This document shows, piece by piece, positions 1-6,396 of a stretch of 9,199 bases of DNA. Made by a program: the position numbers and the translations under genes. The DNA is taken from positions 1-9,199 of the forward strand of contig CAYLQG010000059.1 of NCBI GenBank assembly GCA_964385705.1, written 5' to 3'. The first letter of the stretch is position 1. Every line of letters starts with the position of its first letter. The notes under the pieces are model-generated. The model saw only the letters and a list, made by a program, of their open reading frames with translations. It did no database searches and was not told the origin of the DNA. The stretch comes from DATKGN01 sp964385705. Its GTDB lineage: Bacteria > Patescibacteriota > Microgenomatia > UBA10105 > UBA927.

Positions 1-171
1 TATGAATAAAATCCGAAGCAGTGGCGCAACGATAAGCATAAGAATACTTAACATAAGTCCTGCAAACAGTGTAACCTGCCACCCCCGCGGAATAACAAGC
101 ATTGGAAAAAATTGGCTCGTTATCCAAATGGCAAACACATTAAACAGAAACACCCGGACGACATGTTTCAT
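1..171 (-). CDS. Partial small membrane protein, phage-holin-IV/YvlD-like (3' end outside window)
   Basis: An open frame of 57 codons starts with ATG at 171-169 and runs without a stop to the window edge, so only the N-terminus is present. The product is strongly hydrophobic. One membrane segment spans about residues 5-23 (VRVFLFNVFAIWITS). A second spans about 33-57, with the pattern LFAGLMLSILMLIVAPLLRILFI. Two early hydrophobic helices followed by a P-L-L-hydrophobic stretch resemble the four-TM phage holin superfamily IV / YvlD group of short bacterial membrane proteins, whose function is poorly known. It begins 43 bp after the uvrC stop in the same direction, so it could be the last gene of the repair transcript. 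No Shine-Dalgarno motif is visible before the ATG. The family call is recognition by eye on half a protein; another small polytopic membrane protein is possible. Confidence 0.6.
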   Translation of the reverse strand, partial: MKHVVRVFLFNVFAIWITSQFFPMLVIPRGWQVTLFAGLMLSILMLIVAPLLRILFI

Positions 172-214
172 GTGGTGTAATGGTATCAGATCACTGAAAC
201 AGGGTCAAACGAAG

Positions 215-1555
215 CTATACAGCGCCCGTGCCGGCTAAAAATGACATACGCCGCAGCTTCCGGTGGTATGTGAGGGCAAAGCGGTGCGATTCATCGCGGA
301 GGCGCTCAAGAACGTGAAGAGACGGACTCGTGAGCGGTAAACGGATCATCTTCCATGTATCCCGCCAATATACAACAATCTCCTCATAGCGTTTAGCGAG
401 CCCTATGACCGGTATAGCCAGAGACTGGCCCTGAAGTACTTCCTGCGCTGCATGTAGTTGCCCCTTACCCCCGTCAATGACCAGAAGGTCGGGGGTTGGC
501 CACTCCGGATGCTGAAAACGCCGTCTTATCACTTCAGCGATCATAGCGAAATCGTTCGGCGCATCTTTACCCTGTATTTTAAACCGACGGTACTCCCCGT
601 TGTCGACGACTCCGTCCGTGAGGACGACAAGCGACCCTGTCGCCTGCTGTCCTCCTGTATTTGAAATGTCAACGCATTCAATCCTATGCGGCATCTTAAG
701 GGCGGGATAATACGGCAGCAAGACGTCTCTGAGCATCGTTAGCTCATCCTTGTTCAACTGCTCCATAGCTCCTGCATGAGTAATATACACTGAGGGATCA
801 TAACTCTTCTTTATGATCTGATAAAGATTCTCTATATGCGTCCTCGTGATTACCGCCTCTTCAAATTGTTGAACTTCCGCCTGCAGCTTCATCTCCTTCT
901 CCATATCGGATAGTACCCGTGTGGCCTTACCGGATAAAATATCGCGTAAACGGAAAATGTTCTGCCGGTATTTATGCGTGAGAGAATCTTTTTCTGTGCC
1001 ATCCACAAGTTTTGCAATTATTGACGGGCAAGGGCCGCATAAGCCGATGTGTGTATAAAAACATGGAGCCCCGGTTCTCCGTTTCTGCGTACAAAATGGG
1101 ATAGTGTGTCTCAGGTGTCGGAGCATCGAGCGGACTATTCTTCCCGACTGAAACGGACCGAAAATAACATCATGATTATGAATGGTATATTCGATATCAG
1201 AGCGCCTGACGAGGATGACGTGTGGCAGGGATTCGGATAGGGTGATGGCTATATAAAGCGGACTCTTATCATCCTTCAGGACGACATTGTATTTCGGTTT
1301 ATATTCCCGGATCAGTTTGGCTTCAAGAAGAAGCGCGTCAAATTCACTTGATGTTTTAATGACCCGTATATGGGCAATTTGGCCCACGAGAATGGGAGTT
1401 TTGGCTCCTACGGCATCATCGCGCTGAAAATATTGAGACACGCGCCGCTTGAGGTCCTTTGCTTTACCGACGTAAATGACTTCATCATCCTTATTCCGGT
1501 AAATATATACACCCGGCGTATGCGGGAGTGTAGCGACTATGCTTGGTGTTTCCAT
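215..1555 (-). CDS. uvrC: UvrC, excinuclease ABC subunit C, short form lacking the C-terminal HhH domain
   Basis: This is the nuclease that incises DNA on both sides of a lesion after UvrB verification. The 446-residue product opens with a GIY-YIG domain: G15-V-Y17, Y28-V-G30, R37/R38 and the metal-binding glutamate E78 in LLLEAKLIREY. A four-cysteine cluster follows (C155, C165, C173, C176), matching the conserved UvrC cysteines reported to bind an iron-sulfur cluster in E. coli. A UVR motif at about 214-249 would contact the UvrB C-terminus. The RNase H-like 5' nuclease domain keeps its D296 (ECVDISN), D361 (VIDGGKGQL) and H424 (RDESHRFA). The protein stops 22 residues after H424, where UvrC proteins of about 600 residues continue into tandem helix-hairpin-helix motifs. 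No HhH coding appears in any frame before the next gene. The start is supported by the usual LPxxPGVY N-terminus. The ATG lies inside the end of the upstream gene (19-bp overlap), suggesting translational coupling, and no Shine-Dalgarno motif is evident. Confidence 0.96.
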   Translation of the reverse strand: METPSIVATLPHTPGVYIYRNKDDEVIYVGKAKDLKRRVSQYFQRDDAVGAKTPILVGQIAHIRVIKTSSEFDALLLEAKLIREYKPKYNVVLKDDKSPLYIAITLSESLPHVILVRRSDIEYTIHNHDVIFGPFQSGRIVRSMLRHLRHTIPFCTQKRRTGAPCFYTHIGLCGPCPSIIAKLVDGTEKDSLTHKYRQNIFRLRDILSGKATRVLSDMEKEMKLQAEVQQFEEAVITRTHIENLYQIIKKSYDPSVYITHAGAMEQLNKDELTMLRDVLLPYYPALKMPHRIECVDISNTGGQQATGSLVVLTDGVVDNGEYRRFKIQGKDAPNDFAMIAEVIRRRFQHPEWPTPDLLVIDGGKGQLHAAQEVLQGQSLAIPVIGLAKRYEEIVVYWRDTWKMIRLPLTSPSLHVLERLRDESHRFALTYHRKLRRMSFLAGTGAV

Positions 1556-3357
1556 AGATTTGACCGTTTTGCCAGCACCCAGCCGGCGACTACAAGGATT
1601 AGTGAGAGAATAAACAGCGGGATAATGAATGTATATACAAATGGTTTTATATCAAAATCAAATTGCGTCGTCTCCCCGTTCACATTGACGGCAACGACTC
1701 CGGTGCCTTTGAGGAAATATCCCGGAAGCGGCATCGTCACGGGGATACTGATGCGTGCAAGAGGCGGGACATCCGTATATGTTTTGGTAAGCCCTACATC
1801 AAACGGAAGCGTCTGAATACCCACGGTGGCCGTGTGGACAGCCGTTCCGTTATCATTTTCCACAATAACTGTCCCCTTAACGGGTAATCCTGATGTTGCA
1901 GAAGCTGCAAAAACATATGACACGGTAAGCTTGCCTTCCTGAAGATTGGGAGGCGAGTCCGCGAATTGTACCTGAACATCTTTGGTCGTACTCCCGGGTT
2001 TTTTGTAAAAACCTGCAGGATACGGGTATTCACTTGAGACTCCTTCGAGCGAAAACGCTATATGGTTGAAATCCAGTTTATCAAAATAATCAATACCGCC
2101 GGTCGTATTGGCCCACGTCGGATCGACGGGGATCCAAATCTTCCGGGCGTCGTCATAAAACTCAGGCCAGGCATGGAGAACATCGGATACGAGAGAAAGT
2201 GGCCTGAGCTTTGAATTGGTCGTGTAGGCATATCCGATGACTTCGCGGGCAGGGATTCCGGCCGCTCGCGCAATAGCCACAAACAGATCGGTAAATTCCA
2301 TGCAGATCGAGTGCGTAGGATCCGCGAGAGCCGCAAGGGCGCCTTTACGGACCGCTTGTCCGTTAACACGTGTATAGTCGTACGATAAGGCATGGGTAAC
2401 GTAATTGTAAATATCGTGCGGTGTTTTGTATGTTTTGGCTAAATCTTCAATTTGCTGGCTCTGCGTCTCCCAATATTTTTGAGGACGAAGGTAGACGCTC
2501 CGGTCAACAAGCGGTTCTGTCGATTGAGGATAGGGGTTGAGGTGGATGGCGGCCGTAATAGTCGTCTCGACCTCCATTGATTGGCCCGGTAGCAGATTAT
2601 ACTGTGCCAGCCAATTACCGTCATCGTCTTTGAGCACGGTCTCTGGCTTCGGATTGATCGATTTAATCAGTATTTTTTGGAATGCCGTATTGGGCGGCAG
2701 TGCAATTTCCGCCGACTTCGGAGAAACCCCGGGATTTGAGAGGTAGTACGAAAGCCCTAAGTCAAAATCCTGCTCCGTGCCATATGCTGCGCTGATTCCT
2801 CCCGAAACCATCTGGTCTTTTGTCCACTGGGTGCCGGAAGCAGGGGGCGGCGTCATATAGGCATTTGTTCCGAAAATCGGCGGTACTCGGAGCGTCACGG
2901 TATATGACGCAAGGTCGGGATCATTTGCAACGCCGGGAATATTTATTTCCCAAACCGTTCCCAATTTTCGGGCAATCTCGTCATCCTCATAGCGGAGAGA
3001 AAAGTGAAGCTGTTTGCCGAGTCCGACAACTTGCTGGTTAAATGCAAGAATGATATCGGTTTTCCCGTTCGTTTGCGTTATCTGCGGTGTCACCAACCCG
3101 CCATTATCGTACGCGAGAACATTTTTTATTCTTTGTGAGTCAATAATGATCGAATATTTTTGGGGATAAAGATTTGATTCTTTATTTGTGAGTGTTACAT
3201 TCTGTGTAACGATTGTTATCCCGCTCGGAGCCACTGCGTATTCAACGTTATAATCCGCCTGGAATTCTCCTGCTGCAAACGCCCGAGGGGGCTGGGCAAA
3301 AAGAAGAACGCATACAATGCTAATTATTACGAGAAATCCATACAGCCATTTATGCAT
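1537..3357 (-). CDS. Secreted/membrane-anchored transglutaminase-like (papain-fold) protein
   Basis: The 606-residue protein has a signal peptide (positively charged start, hydrophobic core at about 4-21, likely cleavage after AFA near residue 28). A long beta-rich extracellular region follows at about 30-290. A transglutaminase-like core lies at about 310-420, then a further beta-rich region at about 460-570. One C-terminal transmembrane helix at about 573-595 is followed by a short basic tail, giving an outside-facing, C-terminally anchored topology. The core shows a Cys-His-Asp triad: C352 in SICMEFTDLFVAIARAAGIP, H395 in VLHAWPEFYDD and D412 in IPVDPTW. This family includes protein cross-linking enzymes, amidases and proteases; the substrate cannot be read from sequence. 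The N-terminal region may be of the DUF3857 type that often precedes such cores, but that is uncertain. The gene starts 6 bp after the uvrA stop and overlaps uvrC, so co-transcription with repair genes is likely although no repair role is apparent. No ribosome binding motif is visible before its ATG. Confidence 0.85.
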   Translation of the reverse strand: MHKWLYGFLVIISIVCVLLFAQPPRAFAAGEFQADYNVEYAVAPSGITIVTQNVTLTNKESNLYPQKYSIIIDSQRIKNVLAYDNGGLVTPQITQTNGKTDIILAFNQQVVGLGKQLHFSLRYEDDEIARKLGTVWEINIPGVANDPDLASYTVTLRVPPIFGTNAYMTPPPASGTQWTKDQMVSGGISAAYGTEQDFDLGLSYYLSNPGVSPKSAEIALPPNTAFQKILIKSINPKPETVLKDDDGNWLAQYNLLPGQSMEVETTITAAIHLNPYPQSTEPLVDRSVYLRPQKYWETQSQQIEDLAKTYKTPHDIYNYVTHALSYDYTRVNGQAVRKGALAALADPTHSICMEFTDLFVAIARAAGIPAREVIGYAYTTNSKLRPLSLVSDVLHAWPEFYDDARKIWIPVDPTWANTTGGIDYFDKLDFNHIAFSLEGVSSEYPYPAGFYKKPGSTTKDVQVQFADSPPNLQEGKLTVSYVFAASATSGLPVKGTVIVENDNGTAVHTATVGIQTLPFDVGLTKTYTDVPPLARISIPVTMPLPGYFLKGTGVVAVNVNGETTQFDFDIKPFVYTFIIPLFILSLILVVAGWVLAKRSNLWKHQA

Positions 3358-3363
3358 GTTGTT

Positions 3364-6297
3364 TTATTCTAGTATTTTTTTCAGAAACTGTCCTGTATAA
3401 GAAGCTTTATTGGCAGCTATCTGCTTCGGCGAGCCGGTCGCAACGATCCTGCCGCCCCCGTCACCACCCTCAGGTCCCAAATCGATGATGTAGTCCGCGT
3501 TTTTAATAATATCGAGATTATGTTCGATAACGATGACCGTGTTGCCGAGTTGGGTAAGTTTATGAAGGACAGCGAGCAGTTTTTCAAGATCCGCAAAATG
3601 AAGGCCGGTTGTCGGTTCGTCGAGTATATAGACGGTTTTACCAGTCGAACGCCGGTGCAGTTCTGATGCCAGTTTGACACGCTGCGCTTCACCGCCTGAT
3701 AGCGTCGTTGCAGACTGCCCGAGACGCATATAGCCTAAGCCAACGTCTTCGATAACGTGCAATTTGTCCGATAATATCGGGTGATTCGCAAAAAAGACAA
3801 CTGCTTCCTCGACCGTCATGTTGAGAACCTGGGAAATATTTTTACCGTGATACTGGGCTTCCAGTGTTTCCGAATTGTATCTCGTGCCGCGGCAAACCTC
3901 GCACGTGACATAGACATCGGATAGAAACTGCATTTCAATTTTTATCTGTCCCTCTCCCTCGCATGCCTCGCACCTGCCTCCACGGACGTTGAATGAAAAC
4001 CGGCCCGGTGTATAGCCGCGCATTCTTGATTCCGGCAGCATCGCAAAAATCTCACGGATGTGGGAAAAAATCCCGGTATACGTCGCAGGATTACTCCGCG
4101 GCGTCCTGCCGATTGGGGATTGATCGATAAGAATGGCTTTATCGACAAGATCGATATGGTCGATATCCGTATATTTACCGGGATTTTCCTTTGAGAGCGA
4201 ATTAAAGTGCCGGGCCAACGCACGATACAGCGTTTCAACAATGAGCGTTGATTTCCCTGAACCGGATACGCCCGTAACGGAAATAAATTTTCCGATAGGG
4301 AACGAAACATCTATACTTTTTAAATTATTTTCCGCAGCACCCCGAAGAACAAATGACTCGTGCGAATCCCCCGCCTTGACTACCTGCGTCGGACGGTGGA
4401 TGGACCGCTCATCATTGAGATACTTCGCGGTGATGGACTTCGGATTCTTTTTGACTTCCGCGACCGTCCCCTGTGCAATGACGTGCCCCCCGTGTTCACC
4501 CGCACCGGGCCCGAAATCAACAAGATAATCGGAAGCTTCCATCATTTCGCGGTCGTGCTCAACAACGATGACGGTATTGCCTAAATCACGAAGAGCCTTG
4601 AGCGTATCAATGAGTTTGCTGTTATCTCTCGGGTGAAGACCGATGGACGGCTCATCAAGTACATAAAGGACGCCCGATAAACCAGAGCCTATCTGAGAGG
4701 CGAGCCGGATGCGCTGGGCCTCTCCTCCTGCGAGCGTTGTGGCACTCCGCCCGAGGGTCAGATATTCAAGTCCGACGCGCGTAAGGAACTGCAGACGGAC
4801 GAGAATCTCTTTAATAACGGGCGATGCAATAGTTAATTCCTGTGAGCTCAACAACTCTTTCTTACCGCCTTTGAGCGTGTCAATCCAACTGAACGCATCG
4901 GTTATAGAAAGGGCTGTAATGTCAGCGATTGAAAATTTATCGATGGTTATGGTGAGGGCCTCTTTTTTCAGCCGCTTCCCGCCGCAGGTTGGGCATATTT
5001 CCTGCCGCATGTACTTTTCAATTTCGGCCCGCACAAACTCGGATTCCGTCTCAAGAAAACGTTTCTTAAGCTCCGGGAGAATACCGTGGAAACTTTCTTC
5101 AATCGTCGTTGCTTCGCCGAATCGGTTGGTACCGCTCACCCGATACAGTTTATCTCCAGTTCCATTGAGCAATATGTCCTTTTGTTTAGCGGTCATATTG
5201 GAGAGCGGCGCACGCGGATCTATCCCGCATTCTTTCGCAACCGTGCCAATCACCCGTGAATACCACGTATCGTGAAAAAACATCCGTGCAAACGGCAGGA
5301 TGCCCCCTTCAGTGATCGAGAGACCGGGACTCAGGACAAGCGTCGGCTCTACCGTCAGGATTGTTCCGATGCCGCTACACTCGGGACATGCTCCGTGGGG
5401 CGTGTTGAATGAAAATGACCGCGGCTCTATCTCGGGAATCGAAATATTGCAAACCGGGCACGCAAATTTTTCCGAATAAATATGGGTGCTCATTTTTTTC
5501 GGCTTCTCAGGAAACGTAAAGCCGCTGTCTTCGACAAATCCCACGGTGACCATGCCGTCGGATAACGAAAGACTCTGCTCAATGGCCTGATTAAGTCTGG
5601 AGCGCAGTTTTACATCTATTTGACCGCTAATCTCATGTTTTTCGATGGTGATGCGGTCAACCACAGCCTCAATGGTGTGTTTATTCGTTTTAATGAGGGC
5701 GATATCCTCATTGATCCCAAAGAAATATCCGTCAACGCGCACCTGACGGTATCCCTTTGACCTCAGGTTATCAAAAAGCTGAAGGAATTCGCCTTTACGG
5801 TCCCGGATAATGGGGGCCAGAACCATGAGTCTGATATGCTTTTTCGGTGACTTCTCAAACTCGTCTTTTGTTAACTCGCTTACGAGCGTAACGATCTGGG
5901 CGATGGATAGTTTACTGATCTCGCGTCCGCAATTCGGACAGTGCGGGTGACCGATTCTCGCAAAAAGAAGCCGCATGTAATCATAAATTTCGGTGACGGT
6001 ACCAACCGTCGAACGGGGGTTATGTGACGTCGATTTTTGGTCAATCGATATGGACGGAGACAACCCCTCGATGACGTCGACATCCGGCTTATCCATGATA
6101 CCCAAAAATTGCCGCGCGTAAGAGGAAAGCGACTCAACATATCGTCGTTGCCCTTCGGCGTAAATCGTGTCAAACGCAAGAGAGGATTTGCCGGAGCCTG
6201 AAAGTCCCGTAAAAACGATGAGCTTATTCTTCGGAAGCTCCAGATTGACATTCTTGAGGTTATGTTGCCGCGCACCGCGGATTATAAGTTTGTCCAT
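3364..6297 (-). CDS. uvrA: UvrA, excinuclease ABC subunit A
   Basis: This is the damage-sensing ATPase that dimerises, scans DNA and loads UvrB. The 977-residue protein is complete, slightly longer than the roughly 940-residue E. coli enzyme. The first ABC module has Walker A GLSGSGKSS at 31-39, signature LAGGE at 522-526 and Walker B YVLDEPS ending at 551. The second has Walker A GVSGSGKST at 676-684, signature LSGGE at 866-870 and Walker B YILDEPT at 890-896. Zinc sites are C280/C283 with C304/C307, and C776/C779 with C799/C802, the latter on the C-terminal zinc finger that is important for damage discrimination. Two further pairs, C120/C123 and C435/C438, could form the third zinc module seen in some UvrA structures. 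The region at about 130-250 fits the UvrB-binding domain. The start MDKLIIRGARQHNLKN is the family's usual one and has a good ribosome binding site. It follows uvrB with a 99-bp structured spacer. Confidence 0.98.
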   Translation of the reverse strand: MDKLIIRGARQHNLKNVNLELPKNKLIVFTGLSGSGKSSLAFDTIYAEGQRRYVESLSSYARQFLGIMDKPDVDVIEGLSPSISIDQKSTSHNPRSTVGTVTEIYDYMRLLFARIGHPHCPNCGREISKLSIAQIVTLVSELTKDEFEKSPKKHIRLMVLAPIIRDRKGEFLQLFDNLRSKGYRQVRVDGYFFGINEDIALIKTNKHTIEAVVDRITIEKHEISGQIDVKLRSRLNQAIEQSLSLSDGMVTVGFVEDSGFTFPEKPKKMSTHIYSEKFACPVCNISIPEIEPRSFSFNTPHGACPECSGIGTILTVEPTLVLSPGLSITEGGILPFARMFFHDTWYSRVIGTVAKECGIDPRAPLSNMTAKQKDILLNGTGDKLYRVSGTNRFGEATTIEESFHGILPELKKRFLETESEFVRAEIEKYMRQEICPTCGGKRLKKEALTITIDKFSIADITALSITDAFSWIDTLKGGKKELLSSQELTIASPVIKEILVRLQFLTRVGLEYLTLGRSATTLAGGEAQRIRLASQIGSGLSGVLYVLDEPSIGLHPRDNSKLIDTLKALRDLGNTVIVVEHDREMMEASDYLVDFGPGAGEHGGHVIAQGTVAEVKKNPKSITAKYLNDERSIHRPTQVVKAGDSHESFVLRGAAENNLKSIDVSFPIGKFISVTGVSGSGKSTLIVETLYRALARHFNSLSKENPGKYTDIDHIDLVDKAILIDQSPIGRTPRSNPATYTGIFSHIREIFAMLPESRMRGYTPGRFSFNVRGGRCEACEGEGQIKIEMQFLSDVYVTCEVCRGTRYNSETLEAQYHGKNISQVLNMTVEEAVVFFANHPILSDKLHVIEDVGLGYMRLGQSATTLSGGEAQRVKLASELHRRSTGKTVYILDEPTTGLHFADLEKLLAVLHKLTQLGNTVIVIEHNLDIIKNADYIIDLGPEGGDGGGRIVATGSPKQIAANKASYTGQFLKKILE

Positions 6298-6300
6298 AGA

Positions 6301-6340
6301 ATTCCTTATTTGAATATTTGCTTATTGGATTATTGGTTTA
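6301..6340. repeat. Degenerate 8-bp tandem repeat in the uvrA leader
   Basis: On the plus strand five consecutive octamers read ATTCCTTA, TTTGAATA, TTTGCTTA, TTGGATTA and TTGGTTTA, followed by a weaker TTCTTTTG. All five end in TA and the middle four start with TT, giving an approximate consensus TT(T/G)GNNTA. On the uvrA sense strand this is an A-rich, probably unstructured leader. UAA recurs at 8-nt spacing, so stops fall in all three frames. The last unit contains the uvrA ribosome binding site. The periodicity is read directly; any function is inference. Confidence 0.6.
6303..6307 (-). promoter_or_regulatory. Ribosome binding site of uvrA
   Basis: The minus strand reads AAGGA five bases before the uvrA ATG at 6297-6295. 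It is the only strong Shine-Dalgarno match before any gene in the window, and it confirms the uvrA start. Confidence 0.75.
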
Positions 6341-6342
6341 TT

Positions 6343-6359
6343 CTTTTGCGACGCAAAAG
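6343..6359. repeat. Palindrome CTTTTGCG-A-CGCAAAAG between uvrB and uvrA
   Basis: Two perfect 8-bp arms flank a single central base. As RNA it could fold into a 7-bp stem with a 3-nt loop. It lies directly between the GC-rich hairpin at 6361-6381 and the octamer repeat, and no T-run follows it on either strand, so it is not a terminator by itself. It may be an mRNA processing or stability element, or a protein-binding palindrome. Confidence 0.65.
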
Positions 6360-6360
6360 T

Positions 6361-6381
6361 GCCCTCGGATGGTTCCGGGGC
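6361..6381 (-). terminator. GC-rich hairpin with short T-run after uvrB (weak terminator or attenuator candidate)
   Basis: Arms GCCC-(T)-CGGA and TCCG-GGGC pair over 8 bp with one bulged base and the loop TGGT (plus-strand reading). On the uvrB-uvrA sense strand the stem begins 15 bases after the uvrB stop and is followed by ACTTTT. Four T residues are few for an intrinsic terminator, and the downstream genes run in the same direction with no obvious promoter. Partial termination, 3'-end stabilisation of uvrB mRNA or a processing site is more likely than full termination. Confidence 0.45.
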
Positions 6382-6396
6382 CTGTAGATTATACCA

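Noticed and set aside
2..238. 78-codon plus-strand open frame at the left edge
   Set aside because: It is antisense to the holin-like gene and the uvrC end, with no recognisable domain, and the minus-strand reading has a clear membrane-protein pattern.
172..300. A frameshift or premature stop truncating uvrC
   Set aside because: The other two forward frames downstream of the stop show no helix-hairpin-helix pattern and close quickly, so the short form appears genuine.
215..1555. Reading the short GIY-YIG protein as a homing endonuclease or a separate UvrC-like (Cho) protein
   Set aside because: It has the Cys cluster, UVR motif and full RNase H-like D-D-H domain of UvrC. Cho-type proteins lack the second nuclease domain.
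1370..1816. 148-codon plus-strand open frame
   Set aside because: It lies antisense across the uvrC start and the transglutaminase-like gene end, both well supported, and its translation has no domain-like pattern.
4709..5275. 188-codon plus-strand open frame inside uvrA
   Set aside because: It is antisense to conserved UvrA sequence with low-complexity Ser/Arg-rich translation, typical of a shadow frame.
6298..6396. A small RNA gene or independent uvrA promoter in the spacer
   Set aside because: There are two inverted repeats and AT-rich repeats, but no convincing -35/-10 pair toward uvrA and no recognisable RNA family.
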